Shown here piece after piece: positions 1-6,091 of a DNA stretch of 7,588 nucleotides; position 1 is the first letter of the stretch, and each line of letters opens with the position of its first letter. The stretch covers positions 1-7,588 of the forward strand of contig JACPQO010000198.1 in the NCBI GenBank assembly GCA_016190405.1, written 5' to 3'. The notes beneath the pieces are model-generated. The model saw nothing but the letters and a program-made list of their open reading frames with translations. It had not been told where the DNA came from and did not search any database. Position numbers and translations under genes: made by a program. This DNA is from Chloroflexota bacterium (lineage in GTDB: Bacteria > Chloroflexota > Dehalococcoidia > SM23-28-2 > RBG-16-64-32).

Positions 1-186
1 CTCTAGCGCCACCCGGAACGTCTCCGCGGTTACGTCCTCGGCGGCTATCCGGTCAGCGGTGCGCGTGAACGCGAAGGCGTAGACGCGATCGAAGTAGCGC
101 TGGTACAGTTTGGCGAACCGCCGCGGCTGCCTCTGCGAGGCCTCGATGAGCCGGCGTTCCGCTTCGAGCTGTCTGGCGTCGAGCAC
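1..186 (-). CDS. ECF-type RNA polymerase sigma factor, N-terminal part (runs off the left edge)
   Basis: Sixty-two codons are visible, starting at GTG 186 and open to the window edge. The translation contains RRFAKLYQRYFDRVYAFAF at about residues 22-40 and AAEDVTAETFRVALE at 48-62. This is the pattern of sigma-70 region 2 in ECF sigma factors: region 2.1 with alternating aromatic and basic residues, then the region 2.2 'AEDxTxETF' core-binding motif. Region 4 and any anti-sigma partner lie outside the window. The GTG start is supported by GAGGAA at 199-194, seven bases upstream. The gene is co-oriented with the copper/redox operon but separated from it by 97 bp, which contain a possible terminator and promoter, so it may be a separate unit. 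It could control this operon; that is inference from proximity only. Confidence 0.85.
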   Translation of the reverse strand, partial: MLDARQLEAERRLIEASQRQPRRFAKLYQRYFDRVYAFAFTRTADRIAAEDVTAETFRVALE

Positions 187-218
187 TGGTCTCTTCCTCA
201 CTCCGTTTCCGGCCTGCG

Positions 219-247
219 AGCATAACCGCCGGGGAGGCGAAAAGTTA
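219..247 (-). promoter_or_regulatory. possible promoter of the ECF sigma gene
   Basis: On the minus strand TAACTT (247-242) and TATGCT (224-219) are separated by 17 bp and lie 32 bp upstream of the GTG start. The -10 is a fair sigma70 match but the -35 is poor. The GTAAC core could instead be an ECF-type -35, which would allow autoregulation. The evidence is weak. Confidence 0.25.
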
Positions 248-273
248 CGCGGGCGTGAGACAATTTGCCAAAC

Positions 274-291
274 GGGGCCCGCCTCAGCCCC
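274..291 (-). terminator. possible hairpin terminator at the end of the operon
   Basis: The minus strand reads GGGGC, an 8-base loop, then GCCCC followed by GTTTGG. The stem is short and the T-run is poor. The stop codon of the Asp-box gene (286-284) lies in the loop. Position at the end of a long co-directional gene run is the main support. Confidence 0.3.
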
Positions 292-1195
292 AGGTCGAGC
301 CACCGTCGGTTGAGTGGTACAGCTGTCCATTCAGGTCCACCACGAGCACCTCCATCGGGTCCGACGGGTTGACCCCCACGACGAGCGCAGTGGTGTCATC
401 AAGGCTTGTCTGCGTCCAAGTCTGGCCGCCATCCGTGCTGACGAAGAGCCCGTCGTCGGAGCCGGCGTAGAGACGCGCTCCCGAGGGATGGCCCTTGACC
501 ATGAAAGCGACTCCGGCCTCGAGACCCGCTCCGGAGGAAGTCCACGTCTTGCCACCGTCATCGCTGCGTAGGACCCCCGCGTCGCCCGCTGCCACGAGCA
601 GCGTCTCGTCCGGCAACTCCACTATGGACGCAGCCTGAACGTCACTAGACAGCAACTCCCAGCTCTCTCCGCCGTCATCGCTCCTGAAGAGGCCGAACCC
701 GACGGCGAATGCGTAGAGCCGGCCCCCTTGCACCGGGGACGCGGCGAAGGCGTGCAAGTCAAGGCCAGGGAGGTTGGACTCGACGGGCTGCCAGGTCTCT
801 CCGCCGTCATCGCTGCGATAGTACACATCGTGTCCGGCCATATGGATCGTCCCTGGCGAGTACGGATCGAAGACCAGGTTCATCCCGTCGCGCACCTCCT
901 CGTCCAGCAATTTCTTCCAGGTCTGCCCGCCGTCCTCGCTCATCTGGATGCCGTGGTGATGCCCGAACAGGACCACGCCGGGCTCCGCAGGGCTGAAGGC
1001 CAGCGAGTGGTAGTCGGCCGTGTCGAACGTATGGATGGGCGTGAAGCGGCTGGCGGTCCCGCCGCCGTCGCTATCACCACCAGAGAAAACGACGAACGCT
1101 ACGACGGCCACCGCTCCGGCGAGGAACAGCGCCGAGTAGAGCGCCAAACGGAGACCCCATGTCCTCCTTCGCAGGCTCTTCGTCTTCGTGGCCAA
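284..1195 (-). CDS. membrane-anchored six-Asp-box (BNR/sortilin-like) beta-propeller protein, F510_1955-type glycosylhydrolase family
   Basis: This is a 303-residue protein. Residues 1-14 are basic, 15-38 form one hydrophobic segment (signal anchor or uncleaved signal), and the rest is extracytoplasmic. Six Asp-box motifs S-x-D-G-G-x-T/S-W lie at residues 86-93, 128-135, 172-179, 211-218, 253-260 and 295-302. The spacing is a regular 39-44 residues, as in propeller blades of sialidases, sortilins and photosystem assembly factors. The last box ends one residue before the stop, so the final blade must be closed by N-terminal strands. The 'glycosylhydrolase' label attached to this family in databases is from fold resemblance; I see no catalytic residues that prove hydrolysis. 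The start is TTG 1195, chosen because AGGAGGT lies 4 bases upstream. It follows the CopC-CopD gene with one base between, so translation is probably coupled. Its role beside copper and redox genes is unknown. Confidence 0.85.
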   Translation of the reverse strand: MATKTKSLRRRTWGLRLALYSALFLAGAVAVVAFVVFSGGDSDGGGTASRFTPIHTFDTADYHSLAFSPAEPGVVLFGHHHGIQMSEDGGQTWKKLLDEEVRDGMNLVFDPYSPGTIHMAGHDVYYRSDDGGETWQPVESNLPGLDLHAFAASPVQGGRLYAFAVGFGLFRSDDGGESWELLSSDVQAASIVELPDETLLVAAGDAGVLRSDDGGKTWTSSGAGLEAGVAFMVKGHPSGARLYAGSDDGLFVSTDGGQTWTQTSLDDTTALVVGVNPSDPMEVLVVDLNGQLYHSTDGGSTWG

Positions 1196-1196
1196 G

Positions 1197-3845
1197 CTAA
1201 CCTCCTAAGCTAGCTGCCGCAGCGGGCAGCTCGATACTGACGGGCTGATTGTGTTCGAAGAAGCGGGTCAACATGAAGTGACCGGGGGCCACCATCGCTT
1301 GCCTGCGCAGGTAGCCCGTCTCCTCCCCCACCCACCATGCGTACCAGGCGCCCGCCTGGCTCGGGTTGTTGAACAGGAGCACCTGGGTCATCTCGCCGTC
1401 GACCATCTCTTTCCGCCCGAGTCGGAAGGCAGTCGAGTTCTCCATATAGTCGAGATCGAAGGACTCTGTCGCACCGGACTCTCGGCACTCCCACGCCTCG
1501 CCCTTGTCCTGGAAACAGCTCCGGTCAGCCGCCCGCACGAGTTGGTAGTCGCTGGCGCCCGGGCTCAGCACACGGTAGTGGATCTTGTCCGGGGCCTCCG
1601 CCTGACCTGTGGTGATAACCCAGGCCCCGATCCCAGTTGGGTCCAGCAGGCCGCTGGTGAGCTCCTCCCGCCACTTCAGGGCAGAGAGGCTCTCGTAGCG
1701 CTCTAGCGCCTGCCGGAAGAGCTCCTCGGCCTTCGGGTCCGACTCGTAGTCCGGCGGAGCGAACTCGAGCGGTGCCAGGGAGGGGTTGTCGAGCCGAAGG
1801 TAGAAGCTGGCGCTCGCCTGATTGTCCACTACCGCCTCGATAGCCCACCAGCCGGTCTCCTCCAGTGCGAACTCGCCCAAGTATGACGGTCTGCCGCCTT
1901 CTCCCGGCCTCATCGCCACTTCGCTTACCGCGCCCTCCTGCTCCAGTCGGGAGAAACGCAATTCCACGCTGTCCGCCTCGACGATCTCTTCATCCTCGGT
2001 CATGACGGTAACGTGAAACGTGTTCGCGCCGACCTCGAAGGGCTCTATCTCCAGGAGCACGAGCCGACCGTCGGAGGCCTGGTAGCGGAAGCCCACGGCC
2101 GCTTCGAAGGCGGGTGGCTGGCTCGCGGTTGTCAGGCTGCTCACGACTACGAGACCGCCGATCACGGTCAGGCCGACCGCGGCTATCCGTCCGGCGGAGC
2201 GTAGAACCCGCAGCGCCGGGCGCACGTATCCGGCCCAGATCCACGACAGCACCGCGGTCACGGCGAGGATGCCCGTCGCCACCCAGGACCAGCCGCCGAC
2301 CGCCAGCGGGAAGCCGTACGCGTCCCGCTCCATGACAGTCGGGGCCGCCGTCAGTGCTGTCTGCGCCGCCGCTTCAGCCTCGGTCCGCGACGGCGTGTAC
2401 TGTGTCAGCACGCCGACTACGACCAGGACCGCGACGGCAAGCGCGGCCTCGAGAGGCACCGCGCGGCTCAGCCACGACCGTAGCCGCTCCGCAGCTGCGG
2501 AGTCGCCAGCCGCCTTCATCCTGAAGGCGGGGCGCAGGACGAACGCGTTGAGCGCGGCGACGGCCAGCAGGGGGACGATGAGAGCCAGCTTGACGGTCAG
2601 TGCACGCCCGTACGGCGTCTCGACCAGGTCCGGCCAGCTGGATACCTGGACGAGGGCGTTGAACACTCCTGTAGCCAGGAGCGGCGTGAGGCTGGTCGCC
2701 GCGAGCAGGGAGAAGCGGCGCAAAGTTTTGGCCAGCAGCATCGCGCGTTCGTCGGCACTGAGTCCTCGCCTGGCCCAGACAAGGAGGGCAGCGACGGCGA
2801 CCAGACCGCCTATCCAGACGGCGGCGGTCGTGCGGTGTACAAAGTCGGAGGCCGTCGACCAGAAGGAACCATGAGCGACGGCGTTCGCGTGGCTGACCAG
2901 CGAGACGAGCAGAAGAGACGCCAGGCTGGCGGCGAGGGCCAACCAGAGGAGCGATTGCCCTCTGTCGCTGCGGCGATAGAGGGCAATCGCTCCGGCCAGC
3001 CCACCCACCGTGACTCCCAGCAGTGCGTGCCGCCACGCCCATCGTTCGCCCCATTCGGTCTCAAGAACGCGGCTGACTTCCTCGAAGCCGCCGAACTGAC
3101 GCGCCTGAAGCCACAGCTCGAATCCGCCGACTGCGAGAAGGAGTACTGCCGTGGGCAGTATGATCCAGGCCAGGAAGCGCCGTGCGGCAGCCCGCAGCTT
3201 CGCGGAAGGCTCGCTGGGAAGGTTGGCGCCCGCAGGAAGGGCGATAACGAGAACGGCCGCAATGCCGCCGACTAAAATGGCGGCACCGATCAGGCCGGCG
3301 GCCTTCGTAAGAGCCCCTTCCGTAACGCCCGTCGGGGCCCCTGTGACGTCGAAAGTCGCTTCCGGACGGAGCCCGGTCGGCTCAGAGCCATCGGGGTGGA
3401 GCACCGTGAACTCGAAAGACCCGAAGCGGAAGTGGCCGTCGACCTGCGACAGCGTCTCCCAGGTGACCAGGTAGAACCCGGGCCCGACATCGTCCCGGAG
3501 GCGCACGGACATCTTCGTCTCGTCGGCAGGGTCGAACTCGACGTCTCCCGCGTCGACCCGCTCGCCCCCTCCCACGAGCACGCGCAGCTGCGATACGCCC
3601 GGCTCCAGCGGCTCGCTGAACCAGGCCGTGACGCGCCCCGGCGCTTGCTCCAGCCTCGCGTCGGCGGCAGGCTCCGATCGCACCAGGAGGGCGTGCGCCT
3701 CCGCTGGGCGTGCGCCGTGAGCGAAGGCGATCAGTGACAACGATGCGGCGAGGGCGATGACGAGCGCAAGCCAGCGGCCCGAGCGGGAATGCCCGGCTGT
3801 CGGCGCTTCGCCTGAAATTGACCATCGCTCAAGGTTCGACCTCAC
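1197..3845 (-). CDS. CopC-CopD copper transport fusion with C-terminal YtkA/FixH-like and LolA/LppX-like domains
   Basis: The 882-residue polytopic membrane protein has, in order, a signal segment (about 24-50); a CopC domain (51-150) whose mature N-terminus would be His51 after AEA; about ten membrane helices of the CopD family (about 183-572); a YtkA/FixH-like beta domain (about 575-685); and a LolA/LppX-like region (about 695-875) beginning AEELFRQALERYESL. CopC Cu(II) ligands are visible as His51, Asp136 and His138 in VDGHFRFGSF; there is no Met-rich Cu(I) site. CopD signatures include SDFVHRTTAAVWIGGL (His337) plus His319 and His325. Cys777 and Cys787 in the last domain could form a disulfide. 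Bacillus YcnJ-type CopC-CopD fusions are about 540 residues, so this one has roughly 300 extra. The C-terminal domain calls rest on pattern only. The GTG start at 3845 is backed by GGAGGTGG upstream. The protein presumably binds copper outside and moves it across the membrane. Confidence 0.88.
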   Translation of the reverse strand: MRSNLERWSISGEAPTAGHSRSGRWLALVIALAASLSLIAFAHGARPAEAHALLVRSEPAADARLEQAPGRVTAWFSEPLEPGVSQLRVLVGGGERVDAGDVEFDPADETKMSVRLRDDVGPGFYLVTWETLSQVDGHFRFGSFEFTVLHPDGSEPTGLRPEATFDVTGAPTGVTEGALTKAAGLIGAAILVGGIAAVLVIALPAGANLPSEPSAKLRAAARRFLAWIILPTAVLLLAVGGFELWLQARQFGGFEEVSRVLETEWGERWAWRHALLGVTVGGLAGAIALYRRSDRGQSLLWLALAASLASLLLVSLVSHANAVAHGSFWSTASDFVHRTTAAVWIGGLVAVAALLVWARRGLSADERAMLLAKTLRRFSLLAATSLTPLLATGVFNALVQVSSWPDLVETPYGRALTVKLALIVPLLAVAALNAFVLRPAFRMKAAGDSAAAERLRSWLSRAVPLEAALAVAVLVVVGVLTQYTPSRTEAEAAAQTALTAAPTVMERDAYGFPLAVGGWSWVATGILAVTAVLSWIWAGYVRPALRVLRSAGRIAAVGLTVIGGLVVVSSLTTASQPPAFEAAVGFRYQASDGRLVLLEIEPFEVGANTFHVTVMTEDEEIVEADSVELRFSRLEQEGAVSEVAMRPGEGGRPSYLGEFALEETGWWAIEAVVDNQASASFYLRLDNPSLAPLEFAPPDYESDPKAEELFRQALERYESLSALKWREELTSGLLDPTGIGAWVITTGQAEAPDKIHYRVLSPGASDYQLVRAADRSCFQDKGEAWECRESGATESFDLDYMENSTAFRLGRKEMVDGEMTQVLLFNNPSQAGAWYAWWVGEETGYLRRQAMVAPGHFMLTRFFEHNQPVSIELPAAAASLGG
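1200..1206 (-). promoter_or_regulatory. Shine-Dalgarno AGGAGGT embedded in the last codons of the CopC-CopD gene
   Basis: The perfect SD is made of the codons for the final Leu-Gly-Gly of the upstream protein. Its TAG stop (1199-1197) lies between the SD and the TTG start at 1195. This decides the rare TTG start and implies terminating ribosomes feed the next gene. Confidence 0.75.
2487..2502. repeat. perfect 16-bp palindrome inside the CopD coding region
   Basis: CTCCGCAGCTGCGGAG is self-complementary over 8+8 bases. It encodes residues 448-453, in a loop between predicted membrane helices, and lies 7 bp from the hairpin at 2510-2530. It may be chance in GC-rich Ala/Glu codons. Confidence 0.6.
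2510..2530. repeat. 9-bp stem, 3-base loop hairpin inside the CopD coding region
   Basis: CCGCCTTCA and TGAAGGCGG pair perfectly across a 3-base loop. It encodes residues 439-446, around FRMKAAG, in the same inter-helix loop as the 16-bp palindrome beside it. Confidence 0.6.
2948..2993. repeat. 46-bp near-perfect inverted repeat (21-bp stem, 4-base loop) inside the CopD coding region
   Basis: Bases 2948-2968 pair with 2993-2973 at 20 of 21 positions: 16 outer pairs are perfect (GGAGCGATTGCCCTCT and its complement), then one mismatch (2964/2977), then 4 inner pairs. The loop is 2969-2972. It is wholly in frame and encodes residues 285-300 (AIALYRRSDRGQSLL), at the junction between predicted membrane helices 3 and 4. 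A stem this long is not expected by chance in 7.6 kb. It has no T-run, so it does not look like a canonical terminator. Confidence 0.9.
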
Positions 3846-3846
3846 T

Positions 3847-3876
3847 CCTCAACCACCTCCCTCAACCACCTCCCTC
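3847..3876. repeat. 13-bp tandem duplication at a gene junction
   Basis: CCTCAACCACCTC occurs at 3847-3859 and again at 3860-3872, followed by CCTC. It covers the last codons and stop of the OB-fold-like gene and the ribosome binding site of the CopC-CopD gene. Because 13 is not a multiple of 3, the second copy is read in a different frame and provides the TGA at 3851-3849. Confidence 0.85.
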
Positions 3877-4241
3877 GCCTCGATGAACACCCCAAAATCC
3901 TCCGCGAAACGCAGGACGCCTTCGACCGCCACTTCGCGGCCCACGAGGGGCCGCAGCTCCTCGACGGATGGTCCGCGAACTCCGACCCGGTACTGACCCT
4001 CTTGCTCTACGACGTAGTGCTCGTCCGCAGTTCCTTCGGAGAACACCCTGAGAATCCCATCCGTACGGACGGTTCTACCCTCGAACGCCTCCGGCGATTC
4101 CCACAACTGCCTGGTGGTGGCCTCGACCACGCCGGTTGGACTAGCGTCGTCCTGAGTGGCAACGCGGACGGCCAAGAAGATGGTCACGCCCAATGCCGCC
4201 AGCATCGTTGTGTACATCAGGATGCGGGCGAGCGTCTTCAC
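3849..4241 (-). CDS. small one-TM extracytoplasmic protein with OB-fold-like domain (CcmE-like in shape only)
   Basis: This 130-residue protein has one N-terminal membrane helix (about 6-27) and a soluble beta-rich domain (about 37-126). The domain contains GRTVRTDGIL (55-64), YRVGVRG (84-90) and GREVAVEGVL (101-110), a strand pattern typical of small OB folds. Architecture and location beside thiol-redox genes recall the haem chaperone CcmE. However, CcmE's C-terminal haem-binding His-x-x-x-Tyr is absent and the only histidine is His75, so I do not call it ccmE. The GTG start overlaps the stop of the preceding gene as GTGA (4241-4238), which implies coupling; a distant GAGGTG lies about 12 bases upstream. 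The C-terminus VVEGGG comes from the 13-bp duplication. It may be an assembly factor or ligand-binding accessory of the copper/redox operon. The precise role is unknown. Confidence 0.75.
   Translation of the reverse strand: MKTLARILMYTTMLAALGVTIFLAVRVATQDDASPTGVVEATTRQLWESPEAFEGRTVRTDGILRVFSEGTADEHYVVEQEGQYRVGVRGPSVEELRPLVGREVAVEGVLRFAEDFGVFIEAREVVEGGG
3853..3860 (-). promoter_or_regulatory. Shine-Dalgarno GGAGGTGG for the CopC-CopD gene
   Basis: GGAGGTGG lies 7 bases before the GTG start at 3845, partly inside the preceding gene's last codons. The tandem duplication created a second copy 13 bp further upstream. Confidence 0.6.
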
Positions 4242-5338
4242 GGCTGACCCAGCACCTCGTCGAGTACGGTCGCGACCTCATCCTTCCCCACGATCCCCTC
4301 GAACTTCCCCGCTATGCGGCCCTGCTTGTCGATGACGAACACCCAGGGCTCGATCTCAAGGTTCCAGCTCTCCCCGGGCGGCGGCAACTCCTCGGGGGAC
4401 AGTTGCGGGCACGGCCCCGGGCCTTCCGCCAGCCCCTGCCGGGCCAGCTCCAGGTTGAAGACCGGCACGACACAGAGACCCTTGCCCTCCCGCGCCTCCT
4501 TGAGGAAGTAAGGCTCTATATGAATGAAGATGACGCGATCGCGGTACCTCTCGAATAGCGGAACGACCACCTCGTCCATAACTGGCCCGCAGGTGCGGCT
4601 CGTGCAGAACGCAGGGGTCGTGAATGCGACGACGACCGGCTTGCCCGTATCCAGCGCCTCAGCCACGGTCATGTCATGCATCTCGGGGTTGGGCGGGTTC
4701 GTGGAGTCGATCTCAGAGATGTCGTCCACGTCGCGCACAGTGAACTGCTCGCTGCGTGGCGCTGGGTCGCCGATGTTCGGAACTGCTGAGAGGCTCTTCT
4801 CTACCACGTTGAAGCGTATGCGAAGCGGTTCGAACTCTTCGCCGTCGCGCTGCGCCCTGATCTCCACGCCCCAGTCGCCCGGCTCATCGAATTCGAAGCG
4901 GGCGACGTAGCCGCCGATTTCGGCACCAGTGTGCGTGTGTTGCGTACCGTCCTCGTGCTCGTGAACGAAGCTCGTCTCGAAGCCGACATACTCGGCCGGC
5001 ATGTCCGCTTTGAGGGTCCCTTCTTCGCCCTCGATCTTGAAGAACTGGAGCGTCACGTCCGCCCTGAGGACGAGCTGGTTCTCATCGTCCTCTAACGCGA
5101 CGATGAACCGGTCATCCCCGACGGCCAACTGATGATTGAGAGGCAGTGGTGTGATCTCTCGTTCCTTCAACTCGAGAACCTTAGGCCAACGGGAGCCGTC
5201 CGCATCCGACCCACCTCCGCAGGCGGCCAACGTCACGGCAGCGGCTGGAAGCAGCGCGAGGACGAGCAACCAACGCACCGCCGGACGGCCAAGGTTCCAC
5301 CGCCAAGCGGAGCTTTTTCGACGGTCTTCGTTTCCCAT
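4238..5338 (-). CDS. lipoprotein with His-rich beta domain and C-terminal thioredoxin-like domain (CxxxxC)
   Basis: The protein has 366 residues from ATG 5338. A basic N-terminus and hydrophobic segment (about 22-39) end in a lipobox, TLAAC, with Cys40 as the lipidated residue. Residues about 55-180 form a beta-rich domain of YtkA/FixH-like character with a His cluster, VHEHEDGTQHTHTG (His126, 128, 134, 136), that could bind metal. Residues about 190-366 are thioredoxin-like: GDPAP entry, then PAFCTSRTCGPVMDE with Cys245 and Cys250, then EPWVFVIDKQGRIAGKFEG with Pro331 in the cis-Pro position. CxxxxC is longer than the CxxC of TlpA and the CxxxC of SCO proteins. Cys289 and Cys310 may form a further disulfide in an insertion. 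The upstream GTG at 5344 is only 2 bases from AGGAGGT, so the ATG 8 bases away is preferred. Likely reduced by CcdA next door; copper delivery or cysteine reduction in oxidase assembly is inferred. Confidence 0.82.
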   Translation of the reverse strand: MGNEDRRKSSAWRWNLGRPAVRWLLVLALLPAAAVTLAACGGGSDADGSRWPKVLELKEREITPLPLNHQLAVGDDRFIVALEDDENQLVLRADVTLQFFKIEGEEGTLKADMPAEYVGFETSFVHEHEDGTQHTHTGAEIGGYVARFEFDEPGDWGVEIRAQRDGEEFEPLRIRFNVVEKSLSAVPNIGDPAPRSEQFTVRDVDDISEIDSTNPPNPEMHDMTVAEALDTGKPVVVAFTTPAFCTSRTCGPVMDEVVVPLFERYRDRVIFIHIEPYFLKEAREGKGLCVVPVFNLELARQGLAEGPGPCPQLSPEELPPPGESWNLEIEPWVFVIDKQGRIAGKFEGIVGKDEVATVLDEVLGQP

Positions 5339-5345
5339 CGACACT

Positions 5346-5352
5346 ACCTCCT
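5346..5352 (-). promoter_or_regulatory. Shine-Dalgarno AGGAGGT deciding the lipoprotein start
   Basis: AGGAGGT overlaps the TAG stop of ccdA (5353-5351). It is 8 bases from ATG 5338 but only 2 bases from the in-frame GTG 5344. Normal spacing therefore selects the ATG. Confidence 0.75.
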
Positions 5353-6085
5353 ACAGATCGCCGCTCAGCCCGCCCGGGCCGAACCCGAAGTACTGGTTTA
5401 TCGTGACCAGCGACCCCGTGTAGACCAGGACCCCTACGGCGATCAGAAGGATACCGCTGACGAAGGAGACCACTCCCAGGTAGGGCCCCAAGCGGCGGTA
5501 GAACCCGTGCACCGCGTTGAAGGCGAGGCCCATGGCCAGGAAGGGCACCGCCATCCCCAGGCCGTAGAACCCAAGCAGGACCGTGCCCTGAAACACCGTT
5601 CCGGAAGCCGCCGCTAGCGTCAGGATCGCCCCCAGTGTCGGCCCGATGCAGGGCGACCAGCCCACTGCGTAGGCGGATCCGACGAGGAATGAGTGGGCGT
5701 ACCCAAGGGAGCTAGCCGGCTCATAGTCGACGCGCTTTTCTCTCTGGAACCAGGGGACCTGAAGGATGCCGCTCAGGTGCAGCCCGAACAGGATCATGAA
5801 GCCGCCTGCTATCTTCCCCAGAAGGTCCAGGTTATCGCGCAGTATCCACCCCACGAGTCCGACGGAGGCGCCGACAGCCATGAACACCAGGGTGAACCCG
5901 GCCACGAAGCCGAGCGAGTGGTAGAACACCTGCAAACGAGCGCCGTTGGTGGCCGGAGATGTCGCCGTGGCCCCACCCAGGTAGCCTACGTAGGTGGGCA
6001 CCATAGGCAGCACGCACGGTGACAGGCAGGACAGCAGACCCGCCGCGAAGGCTATCGCCAGGCTGATGCCGCCGATCTCAGGCAT
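5351..6085 (-). CDS. ccdA: cytochrome c biogenesis thiol-disulfide membrane transporter CcdA
   Basis: The 244-residue length and about six hydrophobic helices match the CcdA/DsbD-transmembrane family. The first helix has GLLSCLSPCVLPMVPTYVGY (Cys20, Cys24) and the fourth has GWSPCIGPTLGAIL (Cys146). The SPC motifs in helices 1 and 4 supply the redox pair (Cys24 and Cys146) that accepts electrons from cytoplasmic thioredoxin and passes them outside. The start ATG 6085 lies 6 bases after the TAG of the TlpA-like gene; the SD is weak, so coupling is likely. Its two neighbours are both extracytoplasmic thioredoxin-fold proteins, the usual CcdA clients. The product resides in the cytoplasmic membrane. 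The family call is secure; its clients are inferred from order. Confidence 0.95.
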   Translation of the reverse strand: MPEIGGISLAIAFAAGLLSCLSPCVLPMVPTYVGYLGGATATSPATNGARLQVFYHSLGFVAGFTLVFMAVGASVGLVGWILRDNLDLLGKIAGGFMILFGLHLSGILQVPWFQREKRVDYEPASSLGYAHSFLVGSAYAVGWSPCIGPTLGAILTLAAASGTVFQGTVLLGFYGLGMAVPFLAMGLAFNAVHGFYRRLGPYLGVVSFVSGILLIAVGVLVYTGSLVTINQYFGFGPGGLSGDL

Positions 6086-6091
6086 GGTTCT

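Noticed and set aside
528..835. Spaced DNA repeats resembling an array
   Set aside because: They are the codons of Asp-box motifs with in-frame, diverging spacing; not a CRISPR array.
728..1213. Long plus-strand frame opposite the propeller gene
   Set aside because: It is antisense to well-supported coding sequence, has low-complexity composition and no domain; expected in GC-rich DNA.
2269..3275. Several long frames on both strands inside the CopD region
   Set aside because: They are overlapping shadows of the 882-residue gene with Arg/Ala/Ser-rich text and no recognisable motifs.
3849..4241. Calling the OB-fold-like protein CcmE
   Set aside because: The C-terminal haem-binding His/Tyr motif is missing and no other Ccm gene is present.
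5339..5344. GTG 5344 as start of the lipoprotein
   Set aside because: Only 2 bases separate it from AGGAGGT; ATG 5338 has normal 8-base spacing.
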